DNA from: Synechococcus sp. PCC 7336
Lineage (GTDB): Bacteria; Cyanobacteriota; Cyanobacteriia; Thermostichales; PCC-7336
Direction of reading: 5' to 3'
Length of the DNA stretch: 64,000 nucleotides
Assembly (NCBI RefSeq): GCF_000332275.1
Contig: NZ_CM001776.1
Span: 2,686,789 to 2,750,788 of the forward strand
The first letter of the stretch is position 1; each line of letters opens with the position of its first letter. The position numbers were made by a program, and so were the translations under genes. The notes beneath the pieces were generated by a model. That model did not search any database. It was not told the origin of the DNA and was given only the letters and a program-made list of their open reading frames with translations. Below are positions 52,357 to 60,958 of the stretch, piece by piece.

Positions 52357-53409
52357 ATGACCTCCTCTCTACTCTGGACTGACGAAGCCGCTGATGGGGA
52401 GAACGACCGGCCTGCTCAGCGGCGATCGCGTTCTAAAAGGTCGGTCGCCTCTTTTGGCAGCGTTGAAGATGCGGTAGATCTCTATCTCAACGAAATTGGC
52501 CGTGTAGAACGCATCAGCCATGCCGACGAAATTCAGTTTTCTCGTGCGGTACGCCAAAAAATTGAACTGGACACTCAGCAACAGGAGCTGGCCGAAACCC
52601 TAGGTCGCCAGCCCAGCAGCGCCGAGTTCGCCAAGCATGTGGACAAGACGGAATTAGAACTGCGGTCGATCGAGCATAAGGGCAAGCGCGCCCAACAAAT
52701 ATTGATAAACGCCAATCTGCGCTTAGTGGTCAGCGTTGCCAAAAAATATCTCAATCGCGGTGTCCCTTTCCTCGACTTAATTCAAGAGGGCAATATCGGC
52801 TTGATCCGCGCCACTGAGAGATTTGACGCCGAGCGGGGCTATCGCTTTAGTACTTATGCCCACTGGTGGATTCGCCAGGGGGTAACCCGCTGTATTGCCA
52901 ACCAAGGTCGGACGATTCGCTTACCCGTTCACATGGTGGATAAAGTGCGCCATCTCAAGCGTTCCATCCGCGATCTCTCAAAGGAATACGGCCGCCGCCC
53001 CACTGAAGAGGAACTGGCCGATGCAATGGGGGTAAAGCTAAAGAAACTGCGCACCATTCAGCAATCGGCGTCGCTGCCCATCTCCCTCGATGTCACCGTC
53101 GGCCCCGAAGGGGAAACTCGACTGGGGGACTTGCTGGAAGATCGCAATTCCGATCGCCCGTTCCAGGAAATAGTGGCGAATACCATGCAGGCAGATGTCC
53201 AAACTGCATTGGAAATTCTCAAACCGATGGAACAGGATGTGTTGCGCCTTCGCTATGGCTTTGATGGCGGTAAGGGCAAGACTCTGCGAGAAGTAGGAGA
53301 CTACTTCAACCTAACCCGCGAGCGCATTCGCCAAATTGAGAAGGAAGCGCTCCGCAAGCTGCGATCGATGAAAACCACTCGCAGAAGACTGGATGGCTAT
53401 TTGAATTAG
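52357..53409 (+). CDS. Group 2 sigma-70 family RNA polymerase sigma factor
   Basis: 350 residues from ATG at 52357; a GTG at 52348 is in frame. Regions in order: 1.2 (DAVDLYLNEIGRVERIS), 2 (NLRLVVSVAKKYLNRGVPFL, DLIQEGNIGLIRATERFD, YRFSTYAHWWIRQGVTRCI), 3 (LPVHMVDKVRHLKRSIRDLSKEYGR, read in part), 4 (RLRYGFDGG, TLREVGDYFNLTRERIRQIEKEALRKL). The -10 binding helix and the -35 helix are both intact. It lacks the long region 1.1 of the primary SigA, so it belongs to the non-essential SigB-E type of cyanobacteria used in stress, nitrogen or light responses. Which one cannot be decided here. Confidence 0.93.
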   Translation: MTSSLLWTDEAADGENDRPAQRRSRSKRSVASFGSVEDAVDLYLNEIGRVERISHADEIQFSRAVRQKIELDTQQQELAETLGRQPSSAEFAKHVDKTELELRSIEHKGKRAQQILINANLRLVVSVAKKYLNRGVPFLDLIQEGNIGLIRATERFDAERGYRFSTYAHWWIRQGVTRCIANQGRTIRLPVHMVDKVRHLKRSIRDLSKEYGRRPTEEELADAMGVKLKKLRTIQQSASLPISLDVTVGPEGETRLGDLLEDRNSDRPFQEIVANTMQADVQTALEILKPMEQDVLRLRYGFDGGKGKTLREVGDYFNLTRERIRQIEKEALRKLRSMKTTRRRLDGYLN

Positions 53410-53431
53410 ACTGGCGCATTACAAAACAGAG

Positions 53432-53462
53432 CTGGCATCTCGCTCGAACTGCGAGATGCCAG
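53432..53462 (+). terminator. Strong hairpin after sigma gene
   Basis: CTGGCATCTCGC and GCGAGATGCCAG form a perfect 12-base-pair stem with a 7-base loop 22 bases after the sigma stop. No T-run follows, but stem strength and position suggest a terminator, possibly shared with the convergent Cys-repeat gene. Confidence 0.65.
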
Positions 53463-53519
53463 AACCATTGCATTTAGAGTGAATCCCGTAAGGCATTGGA
53501 ATGAGGGTTCACATGCGCG

Positions 53520-53957
53520 TTAAGAGGCACAAGGGTTAGACGCGCAAGGATTGGCGCAGGGGTTGGCAGCGCAGCGGGAATTGAGGGGGAAGCTACTGCA
53601 AAGTTGGTCTAAAACAACCCCAGATTTAATCACAGGGGCAGGAGCAGCCGCTGTTGCACAGGGGTTGGCACAGGGGTTGGCGCAAGGGTTAGAGGCACAG
53701 GGGTTAGCACAGGGACTGGCGCAAGGAGAGGCACAGGGCTTAGAGGCACAGGGGCTGGCGCAGGGAGAAGCACAAGGATTGGCCCAGCAGGGATTTGCGC
53801 AAGGGGAGGCACAGGGGCTAGCACAGGGCTTAGAGGCACAGGGGCCAGCATGAGCGGCAGTGGAACTAGCTCCTTGAAATCCACTGGGGGCTACAGCGAT
53901 CGCGGCAAAGCTGAGCAGAGAGGCGATACCAAACAAAGTCAGGTGACGAATTTTCAC
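53520..53957 (-). CDS. Secreted Cys-rich repeat protein (CA-S/N-PC repeats)
   Basis: 145 residues from GTG at 53957, with AAGGA about eight bases upstream; an upstream extension to 54077 has no support. Signal peptide: VKIRHLTLFGIASLLSFAAI followed by a cut near AHA-GPC. The mature ~107 residues contain about 20 cysteines, most in the repeated unit PCAS, PCAN or KPCAS (15 in the first block), then a short linker (APVIKSGVVLDQLCSSFPL) and a second block of three NPC units. There are almost no charged residues. No named family is recognised; exported NPC-repeat proteins of unknown role occur in other bacteria. A metal-binding or disulfide-polymer role is possible but unproven. Confidence 0.72.
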   Translation of the reverse strand: MKIRHLTLFGIASLLSFAAIAVAPSGFQGASSTAAHAGPCASKPCASPCASPCANPCWANPCASPCASPCASKPCASPCASPCANPCASNPCANPCANPCATAAAPAPVIKSGVVLDQLCSSFPLNSRCAANPCANPCASNPCAS

Positions 53958-54479
53958 GGTTGGATTCCTTTTGGGTTGCGAAGTGTTTAATTGATGACTT
54001 TCTAAAATCGTGACAACGTCCGAGGTCGAGCAGTCATCATTAAGATTGGACCTGGGACAAAACGAATCTAGAATCAATCGCGGTGTCTCTATCTAAAATG
54101 GATGTCCTTCCCGATCTAGGTCTTAAGAGAAAATGAAGATATTCCAAGCAAAACATTATTATTTATAGAGTTCGCAGTAGAGTTTGTCGGTCGTGGAACT
54201 CGACAACTTAGATCTATGCAGCTCGAGGTGCTAACTGCCGGTACCGCTTGCAATGCCCAAGTTCCTAGGCGGCGAGAGCAGTTCGGCGTCGTAGAGTTCA
54301 GGTGATGTCAAGCTAGATCGACTTGAATTTGCTCCTAGCCGAACTGACGCAAAGTTAGCATTTTGTGAAGTCGATCGAATGCCCTGAGAAAACCCTCTAA
54401 ACTGGCAAAGCAAGCTCAGTCTGCAAGGCTGAGGTGTCTATCCTCTCTACATTTACTGCCGTTGTGCGGCTCGATTGAT
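53958..54479. other. Divergent spacer with long imperfect hairpin
   Basis: 522 bases without a gene. An extended inverted repeat is visible: CAGTTCGGC at 54279-54287 and GCCGAACTG at 54338-54346 enclose a smaller stem (TCAAG/CTTGA near 54307-54325). It could be part of a structured leader or small RNA. Promoters for both flanking genes must lie here. Confidence 0.35.
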
Positions 54480-54959
54480 ATGACTGCCAGCCTTAGCTCC
54501 AATGAAGTCCAGGGATTAGAATATCTCGTTTTAGGCGTTGCTACCTGCTTCAAACGCAACGAAGAAGGACGCCTGGAAGAAATTCTCGTGGCAGAACCCT
54601 TGCCTGCTGCCGAGTTGGATTGCCTTTACAGCGCTGCTCGCACATCTTCCTACCAACTGCTCTACGCCACCACATACGCCGAGTTAGTGCAAGACGGCAC
54701 CCCTGTCTTGCCCGCCGACATCGTTCCTGCAGGTACTATCCCCGCTAACGCATTTGTGGAGCGAGCCCAGGCGGCTGTCCGCTCCTATCGCTCTAAATCC
54801 GATTTCAAGCATCTGCCCATCGGCGAAACGGCAACCCCCGACTCGCAGCCCTTTGCTCTCAACTACAATCCCGAACCCAAACGCATTCTCGATGTTGTCT
54901 ACGAACCGAGCGATGCAGATAACGTCAAGCAACATTCACACACTCATGCCCGCTTGTAG
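54480..54959 (+). CDS. Conserved cyanobacterial hypothetical protein
   Basis: 159 residues from ATG at 54480 (MTASLSSNEVQGLEYLVLGV). I recall similar proteins in many cyanobacteria, with the shared features EVQGLEYLVLGVATCF, TSYQLLYATT and the ending DNVKQHSHTHARL, but no function is known. It is soluble and acidic, with no signal. Its stop is 18 bases from the convergent KH gene. Confidence 0.75.
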   Translation: MTASLSSNEVQGLEYLVLGVATCFKRNEEGRLEEILVAEPLPAAELDCLYSAARTSSYQLLYATTYAELVQDGTPVLPADIVPAGTIPANAFVERAQAAVRSYRSKSDFKHLPIGETATPDSQPFALNYNPEPKRILDVVYEPSDADNVKQHSHTHARL

Positions 54960-54977
54960 GGCGGCCGATCTTGCCAT

Positions 54978-55259
54978 CTACCGCCGTCGCCCCCGAGGGC
55001 TGCTAGGGCGATCGCGATCGCCTACATCGAGTTGCACTCGCTGGTGGGCCAGCTCGCCAGCAGCGCTCAGCACTTGCCGGACAGCATGAATCGTCCGTCC
55101 GCCGCGACCGAACACGCGGCCCTTATCCTCTTGGCTGAAGGAGGCCCGCAACAGAATTCGCTTGCCGCCGCAGGTGGTTTCGCAGTCCACAGCCAAGCTG
55201 CTGCCTTCTTCCAACAGCGGCTCCAATAGCATCCGAGTGAGACCGATGTAATCCGGCAT
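54978..55259 (-). CDS. khpA: KH-domain RNA-binding protein (KhpA type)
   Basis: 93 residues from ATG at 55259 (MPDYIGLTRMLLEPLLEEGS). One type II KH domain with the RNA-binding GxxG loop: FGRGGRTIHAVRQVL. In many bacteria khpA directly follows rpsP, as here (47-base gap), and acts in translation, cell size or sRNA handling. The basic, low-complexity C-terminus (DRDRPSSPRGRRR) is extra. Confidence 0.88.
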   Translation of the reverse strand: MPDYIGLTRMLLEPLLEEGSSLAVDCETTCGGKRILLRASFSQEDKGRVFGRGGRTIHAVRQVLSAAGELAHQRVQLDVGDRDRPSSPRGRRR

Positions 55260-55306
55260 GTGCTGCCAACCCACTTCATTGCAACATCCAACCGTTCGCG
55301 ATCGCG

Positions 55307-56008
55307 CTAGGCGGTAGCAGCCACTTCTTCAGTCGTTTCTGTGTCGGCGGCTTCTTCTGCGTCCGGTTCCGTCTCAGCGGTTTCTTCGGCATCGGCAACA
55401 GTAGCTTCTACACTGTCAGCCTCAGCCTCAGCTTCAGACGTTTCAACGGTCTCTGCCTCTGTTGCAGGAGCTTCTTCTGCGACGGACTCCTCTACCGTTA
55501 CGGATTCTTCTGCCGCTACGGGTTCCTCTGCCGATACGGACTCTTCTACCTTTTCTGCTGTGTCCGCTGCCATCTCAGCAGTTTCTTCGGCATCGGCAAC
55601 TGGGGCTTCTACACTGTCAGCCTCAGCTTCGGACGTTCCAACAGTCTCTGCCTCTGCTGCAGGGGCGGGCTCTGCTACCGTTACGGGCTCCTCTGCCACG
55701 ACAGACTCTTCTACCTTCTCAGAGGAAGCAATGGTGATGGGCTCGCTGGAAATTTCGACACCAGATTTCACCATTTCGTAAATGCGAGCTTTTTTGAATA
55801 AAGAATCTAAGGTGTCGCTGGGTTGAGCGCCTCGGCGCAGCCATTTAGCAATTTCTGCCACTTTGAGGATAGTTTCTTTGGTACGGGGATTGTAGTAGCC
55901 CAACTCTTCGATGGGACGACCCTGACGGCGAGCGCGACTGTCGATAGCCACAATCCGATAGCTGGCTTCCCGCTTTTTACCGAAGCGCTTCAACCGCAGT
56001 TTCACCAT
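55307..56008 (-). CDS. rpsP: Ribosomal protein bS16 with long acidic extension
   Basis: 233 residues from ATG at 56008, with AAGGAG eight bases upstream. The first ~79 residues are a normal bS16 ([59 protein letters not shown]). The following ~154 residues are a Glu/Ala/Val/Thr-rich acidic tail containing two related ~65-residue copies (each with [10 protein letters not shown]-type and VADAEETAE segments). Typical bS16 is about 80-110 residues. The tail would reach far from the small-subunit body. It lies upstream of khpA. Confidence 0.93.
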   Translation of the reverse strand: MVKLRLKRFGKKREASYRIVAIDSRARRQGRPIEELGYYNPRTKETILKVAEIAKWLRRGAQPSDTLDSLFKKARIYEMVKSGVEISSEPITIASSEKVEESVVAEEPVTVAEPAPAAEAETVGTSEAEADSVEAPVADAEETAEMAADTAEKVEESVSAEEPVAAEESVTVEESVAEEAPATEAETVETSEAEAEADSVEATVADAEETAETEPDAEEAADTETTEEVAATA

Positions 56009-56262
56009 GTCTTCGAGACTCCTTTGCCTATTCAAATAAAGTTTTCTGTGCTGGAAAGTTTTGCCGTGCTGGACTGACAATCGTCAGTTACCCCACTCGG
56101 GCTACAACCGGAACATTTGAGAGTAGCACTTTAGCATACCTTAGTGGCGATCGCGATCGCTAGGTTTTGTCTCAAAAGCCTGGTGCCCGAGGGCTCTATC
56201 CATCGGCCAGCAACTCCTCTAAGGCCCCGAGTATGATAGAGGAGCGAGACTAGAGGTTGGTT

Positions 56263-56949
56263 ATGGCGGTGGATTTAGCGGCATTGGCCGCAAAGTTAGA
56301 GAGCGATCGCCCTGCCGACCGCATGGTGGCCCTCGCGCAATTGCGCGAAGTGCCTGACGAGCAGGCGGTTCCGCTGATTTTAAAAGTGGTGGGGGACGAT
56401 CTCCAACAGGTGCGATCGTTTGCGGTGTTTGCGTTGGGAGTCAAGCAAACCGAGGCTTCGCTGCCAGCACTGATTGAAATTTTAGAATCTGACGAAGATT
56501 ATGGTATCCGTGCCGATGCGGCTGGAGCTCTGGGCTATCTGGAAGATCGCCGTGCTTACGGACCCTTGGTGCGGGCGTTTTACGAAGATGTGGAGTGGTT
56601 GGTGCGCTTTAGTGCGGCCGTAGCGTTAGGCAATCTCAAAGATGAGAGAGCCTTCGATCTACTCCTACGGGCTCTCGATGAGGCGGATGGGTTAATGCAA
56701 CAGGCGGCGATCGCCGCTCTGGGCGAAATTGGCGATGTGCGGGCTGTCGATCGCCTGCTGAGCTTTGTCCAGTCGGAGGATTGGCTGGTGCGCCAGCGGC
56801 TAGCCCAGGCGTTAGGGAATTTACCGACCCCAAAAAGCCGATCGGCCTTGGAATATTTGACCCGCGATCCGCAAGATACGGTGGCAACCACAGCGCTCTA
56901 CGCTCTCAGAGAATTAGACCGGCGAGAGGCCAATAAAGCGCTGCCGTAG
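56263..56949 (+). CDS. HEAT-repeat protein
   Basis: 228 residues from ATG at 56263, with AGAGG about seven bases upstream. Six to seven HEAT/PBS-lyase-type repeats of ~30 residues (for example YGIRADAAGALGYLEDRRA, WLVRFSAAVALGNLKDERA, LMQQAAIAALGEIGDVRA, WLVRQRLAQALGNLP). HEAT folds bind proteins. Related cyanobacterial proteins include phycobilin lyases and NblB, but without ligand residues this cannot be assigned. A terminator-like hairpin (AGGCGG/CCGCCT) follows. Confidence 0.85.
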   Translation: MAVDLAALAAKLESDRPADRMVALAQLREVPDEQAVPLILKVVGDDLQQVRSFAVFALGVKQTEASLPALIEILESDEDYGIRADAAGALGYLEDRRAYGPLVRAFYEDVEWLVRFSAAVALGNLKDERAFDLLLRALDEADGLMQQAAIAALGEIGDVRAVDRLLSFVQSEDWLVRQRLAQALGNLPTPKSRSALEYLTRDPQDTVATTALYALRELDRREANKALP

Positions 56950-56950
56950 A

Positions 56951-56968
56951 AGGCGGGTTTTGCCGCCT
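56951..56968 (+). terminator. Terminator candidate of HEAT gene
   Basis: AGGCGG and CCGCCT pair around a six-base loop (GTTTTG) immediately after the HEAT-repeat stop and are followed by CTTCTCT. The stem is short but the position is right. Confidence 0.5.
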
Positions 56969-57015
56969 CTTCTCTAGTGGAAGTAGACCTGCCGCCTGCT
57001 TTCGGGAGGAGGGGG

Positions 57016-57954
57016 TTACTGTGACAAAACCGCGCAGTGCTCGCGGGCCTGCTGGCAATCTCGTTCCAATTGCTGTACGAGCTGGGCGATCGAGCTGAAT
57101 TTGCGTTCGGGCCGCAAAAACCGATGTAACGCGACTGTTAGTTCGCTGCCGTACAAATTCCCCGACCAATCGAGCAGGTGAACCTCCACCGTTCGGTCTC
57201 GACTGTCAAATGTGGGTCGCTGGCCAATGTTGAGCACGACTGGCTGTCGGTGCTGGCCCTCCCCCATACCATTCACATCTGTCCAATACACCCAACCGCT
57301 ATAAACGCCATCGCAGGGCAAGACTTTTTGGGGAGAAACGGCCATATTGGCTGTGGGAAATCCCAATTCTCGACCCCGCCGATCGCCTTGCACCACTGGC
57401 CCGCACAAATGGTAGGGACGGCTCAGTAGCGTCTGCGCGAGCTGAACGTTGCCACTGGCCAAGGCCGCCCGAATGCGGGAACTGCTAATGCGATCGCCCT
57501 CCCATTCCACGGCCTCAATCGCATAGACTTGCACCCCAGTGCGATCGCCCCATTGCTGTAGGGTTTTCACTCGACCCGAGCGTCGATAGCCAAAACAGAA
57601 ATCCCATCCCACACTCACGGCACGAGCCCCCAGACCGGCCACCAAGACTCGATCGATAAAGTCTTGAGGAGATTGACTGGCAAATTCGGGGGTGAACGGC
57701 AGCAAAATCACCTGCTCGACCCCCAACGATTCGAACAGACGGAGGCGTTCTGACAGGGGGGTGAGGGCGGGACGAGACTGGCCGGATAGGACTTCGCGGG
57801 GGTGGGGGTCGAAGGTGAGGATGGTGCTGATGCCGCAGTCTGCATTGACGACCGGCTCGATCACCTGCTGGTGGCCGCGATGGACACCATCGAAATTTCC
57901 CAATGCCACAGCAGCAGGACGACGGGCTTGGTGTAAATCGCGAATTACATGCAC
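57016..57954 (-). CDS. ribF: Bifunctional riboflavin kinase/FAD synthetase
   Basis: 312 residues from GTG at 57954, with AGGA about ten bases upstream; a longer frame to 58077 would enter the ycf36 gene. N-terminal FAD synthetase domain: VALGNFDGVHRGHQ, TILTFDPHPREVL, SSSRIRAALASGNV. C-terminal riboflavin kinase domain: GRELGFPTANMAV, DGVYSGWVYW, VEVHLLDWSGNLYG. It makes FMN and FAD from riboflavin. Spaced 115 bases after ycf36. Confidence 0.95.
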   Translation of the reverse strand: MHVIRDLHQARRPAAVALGNFDGVHRGHQQVIEPVVNADCGISTILTFDPHPREVLSGQSRPALTPLSERLRLFESLGVEQVILLPFTPEFASQSPQDFIDRVLVAGLGARAVSVGWDFCFGYRRSGRVKTLQQWGDRTGVQVYAIEAVEWEGDRISSSRIRAALASGNVQLAQTLLSRPYHLCGPVVQGDRRGRELGFPTANMAVSPQKVLPCDGVYSGWVYWTDVNGMGEGQHRQPVVLNIGQRPTFDSRDRTVEVHLLDWSGNLYGSELTVALHRFLRPERKFSSIAQLVQQLERDCQQAREHCAVLSQ

Positions 57955-58069
57955 GCAGGTCAATCCTCTCGGCGCTCTCTCAACAAACTCAAGCGTTCGG
58001 GTACTCGGGCGGGGGATTTCAATTCCCTGGACTGTCAGACCGTACCCCGCACAGCTAACGGACCGGACT

Positions 58070-58594
58070 CTAGACAAAAGGCCAGACGATCGCGCCGAGG
58101 GCGGAGATCGCCAAACTGCCAGAGAAGGTGCGGTACAGTCGTTTCAGCACCGGTTGCACCTGATATTCCACCACCAGTCGATCTTTGGCTAATTCCTCCT
58201 CCGGTTTGACCCAAGTTTCGCCGTCATACCAGCCACTCTCCTCATACACAATCGACTCCTTTTCCAGTCGCTGCCGGATGTACGACCAGCCCAGATAGAG
58301 TCGCAGCGTGGCCAGAACTATGCTGGCCAATCCCGCCCCCAGCACCGCTAACAGCAGGTGCGCTAATTGGCGATCGGGGGGAAAGCTAGCTGCTGCAATT
58401 GGAGAAACAATCGCACCCGACCAAAAGCCAATCCAGCCCAAGCGCCGATAGTAGGTTTGCACGTCGAGGGTGGCCCAACGAAAAAATCCCGACGCCCGCA
58501 GGTTTTCGTACTCGCGCATGGGAATCTGTTCGTCAGGAACCGGATGCAGCGGTTCGGGTTCGGGAAAGAGCTCGTCAGCCAATGGGGTGGACAC
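58070..58594 (-). CDS. ycf36: CGLD27/Ycf36 (DUF1230) membrane protein
   Basis: 174 residues. PVPDEQIPMREYENLRASGF, FRWATLDVQTYYRRLGWIGF, RLYLGWSYIRQRLEKES and YEESGWYDGETWVKP are the conserved blocks of the plastid/cyanobacterial Ycf36 family, with two to three membrane segments. Loss affects greening in plants and algae (CGLD27); the molecular role is unknown. It precedes ribF. Confidence 0.92.
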   Translation of the reverse strand: MSTPLADELFPEPEPLHPVPDEQIPMREYENLRASGFFRWATLDVQTYYRRLGWIGFWSGAIVSPIAAASFPPDRQLAHLLLAVLGAGLASIVLATLRLYLGWSYIRQRLEKESIVYEESGWYDGETWVKPEEELAKDRLVVEYQVQPVLKRLYRTFSGSLAISALGAIVWPFV

Positions 58595-58793
58595 GATCGT
58601 CTCCTGGAGTCAATCCTTGCACCATGGGGAATTGGGCGATCGCGAGAGTCTGGCAATCTTCGCTAGCGGATTCGGAGCGGAAATTTCAGCGCTCATCCTC
58701 ATATTACTTATTTTTTGCGAAACGTTAAGTACCATCTTCTCTCCTTTGCCCTCGAGCTTGCCTCCACGGCTGGGGCCAGACTGCCAGCCCGAT

Positions 58794-59678
58794 CTATTCA
58801 GAGGGGTTTAACATTGCTGCCAGAGAGGTAGCATCGCCGATATTAACGCGGCCCAAGTTGCGATCGATGCGCCGCGTCAGTCCCGTCAGCACTTTCCCCG
58901 GCCCCACTTCCCAGACGGTATCTACGCCATCCGCCACCATATTCGAGATGGTTTCCCGCCAACGCACGGAGCCCGTCACTTGATTGCGCAGGTTGGCCTT
59001 GACGATCTCGGGATCGCGTGTGGCGGCGGCGGTTACGTTGCTGTAGACGGGAATGGCGGGCGGTTGAAACTCGACTGTCTCTAATACGCTAGCAAACTGG
59101 GCGGCGGCATCGGCCATGAGCGGGGAGTGAAAAGCACCAGAGACAGGCAAGAAAATACTGCGCTTGGGTTTAGCGGCTGCAATCACTGACTCAATCGCTA
59201 GTTTTTCCCCTGACAGCACCACTTGATCGGAGCTGTTGTCATTGGCGACCACCACCCCTTCAGTCTGTTCGCAAAGGGCTTCCAGGCGATCGCGATCGAA
59301 TCCCATGACAGCAGCCATTGTGCCGGCTCGGGCAGTGGCCATCAGTTGCGATCGCTGCTGTACGAGTTTGAGCCCGGTCAGAAAATCGAACACTCCCGCA
59401 CAGTAGAGGGCGCTGTATTCTCCCAAGCTGTGACCGGCGACGGCAGCAGGCGAGTGGGTGGACTTCAGTCGGTCTGCGAGGAGGGTTTCGATAATATACA
59501 GAGCGGGCTGAGTATAGGTGGTTTCCTTCAACTGCTCTGCTGTCAAGTCTAGGAGCGACCACCCCAGCACGAACTCCGCTTTCTCCAAAGTTGTTTTGAC
59601 GTGCGGTAAATCGGCGAGATCGACCCCCATACCCACAGCTTGCGAGCCCTGTCCGGGAAAGATCCAGGCGATTGACAT
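58794..59678 (-). CDS. fabD: Malonyl-CoA:ACP transacylase
   Basis: 294 residues, with GAGGAGC before the ATG. WIFPGQGSQAVGMG at the N-terminus, the nucleophile Ser in GHSLGEYSALYCAG, the His in SGAFHSPLMADAAAQF and the C-terminal VWEVGPGKVLTGL. It loads malonate on acyl-carrier protein for fatty-acid elongation. It belongs to the plsX-fabH-fabD cluster but is separated from fabH by about 1.3 kb holding a DUF2267 gene on the other strand and a small ORF. Confidence 0.96.
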   Translation of the reverse strand: MSIAWIFPGQGSQAVGMGVDLADLPHVKTTLEKAEFVLGWSLLDLTAEQLKETTYTQPALYIIETLLADRLKSTHSPAAVAGHSLGEYSALYCAGVFDFLTGLKLVQQRSQLMATARAGTMAAVMGFDRDRLEALCEQTEGVVVANDNSSDQVVLSGEKLAIESVIAAAKPKRSIFLPVSGAFHSPLMADAAAQFASVLETVEFQPPAIPVYSNVTAAATRDPEIVKANLRNQVTGSVRWRETISNMVADGVDTVWEVGPGKVLTGLTRRIDRNLGRVNIGDATSLAAMLNPSE

Positions 59679-59940
59679 ACTTGCTCCTCAGAGGCGATGG
59701 CGGCGATCGCTCGATCTTTTCCGATCGCCGGTTTGTCTTGTGACGCAGTCACAGCTCTAGTACTGTACAAGCTGATGCGATCCAGCCGCATCCTATTCAA
59801 TCGATTCACTGGACGCGGAGCAGTTTAGAACTGCCGCCAATCTTCTATCGAGCGCTCTGCTATCCCAGATCTGACACCTTGGAGAAATGGGACATATGGA
59901 GCAGTATGATGCCAGTAAGCATTGTATTTAGGAGTTAGCC

Positions 59941-60372
59941 ATGTCAGTGGAGAATTTTAGTCCTGCCGAGCAAGCCTTTCTAGGGAAAGTCATGCAGAAG
60001 GCCAATCTGCCCGATATATACGATGCGAGAAATATCACAATTGTTGTGTTTCGTGCTTTGCGAGACTTAATGACGACAGAAGCTGCCGAACGTACTGAAG
60101 AAACGTTTGATGATGAGAGAATTGCACTACTTTGGAAAGATGACAATCCCATCGTGGCAGCATTGGCAAAACTGCGTCCCCCGCTAGAGGTGGATACAGA
60201 AACTTTCTTGCGTCGCATTCGGCAGGAGGGTGGTGTGCCTGGAGGAGTGACAGCAGAAGCAGCCGTTAATGCTGTTTTTTCGACCGCTAAAGGTGAACTG
60301 CCTGCCGACCGCATCGCAGAGATTTCTGGCTTTTTACCTGATGGACTTAAAACCATGTGGGAACAGGCATAG
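59941..60372 (+). CDS. DUF2267 family protein
   Basis: 143 residues, with AGGAG before the ATG. The repeated short helical pattern of DUF2267 (ARNITIVVFRALRDLMTTEA and GVTAEAAVNAVFSTAKGELPAD, read in part) is recognisable. Function unknown; such proteins are often associated with stress responses. It lies on the opposite strand within the fab cluster. Confidence 0.85.
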   Translation: MSVENFSPAEQAFLGKVMQKANLPDIYDARNITIVVFRALRDLMTTEAAERTEETFDDERIALLWKDDNPIVAALAKLRPPLEVDTETFLRRIRQEGGVPGGVTAEAAVNAVFSTAKGELPADRIAEISGFLPDGLKTMWEQA

Positions 60373-60958
60373 TTCAGCGAGTTCTAGAGAGCTCGCAGGC
60401 AACCGTGCTGGAATTGGGTTTGATTAGACAATGAACGGCACGGTTCAACCTGATGGATTTGTCAGCAGCGAATGCGATCGCAGCGAAGAATCTGTCTTGC
60501 GAGCAGCTTTAGCTTTATAGAGGCTTGCTATACGATCCGCCCATATCTAACTTGACTGTTCTGCTCTCTAGAGCTTTCTCTAGGGCTTCATAGCAACGTT
60601 TATCTGAATCATCGATACTGCCTTTAAAACTCAGCATACGAACGCGACGATATTGGGCGATCGTAATTGCTTTTCTGGCTAAGGATTCTTCAACAATGTC
60701 ACTAATTTTCATTTCCGAGTAACCCTACATGCGATGAATGCAATTGCGAGCCAATCCCTGTCGCCCCAGTGATGGGGTGTATCGGATCGCGACTGACTGG
60801 TTTTAGTATTCCACGGAGTTGTGAAGGACTGATGGACTTCTATGCACGAAGAAGACCCATTCCGAGCAACATAAGTTACGCTAAAGCGAAATTTCGAGCT
60901 ACCACTGTATCGGGCGATCGCCACAGCTCCGCCATAAAAACACCCGTCTCTGCTAGCC
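60373..60958. other. Spacer around the 65-codon ORF
   Basis: About 590 bases between DUF2267 and fabH. One candidate gene (60515-60712, listed separately) is on the minus strand. No RNA gene or repeat was recognised in the rest. Confidence 0.3.
60515..60712 (-). CDS. Small conserved-type cyanobacterial protein, unknown
   Basis: 65 residues: MKISDIVEESLARKAITIAQ, YRRVRMLSFKGSIDDSDKRC, ALEKALESRTV. Resembles in style the short cyanobacterial proteins that begin MKxSDIVExxLxxKxIT, of unknown role. The composition is protein-like, but the ribosome binding site is weak. Confidence 0.55.
   Translation of the reverse strand: MKISDIVEESLARKAITIAQYRRVRMLSFKGSIDDSDKRCYEALEKALESRTVKLDMGGSYSKPL

Noticed and set aside
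53551-53853. Plus-strand Gln/Gly/Ala/Leu repeat frame opposite the Cys-repeat gene
   Set aside because: The frame is open only because the repeat is read backwards; the minus-strand gene has a signal peptide and ribosome binding site.
55341-55781. Plus-strand Ser/Ala-rich frame opposite the S16 tail
   Set aside because: It is the mirror of the Glu/Ala/Val repeat tail of rpsP with no start signal or family.
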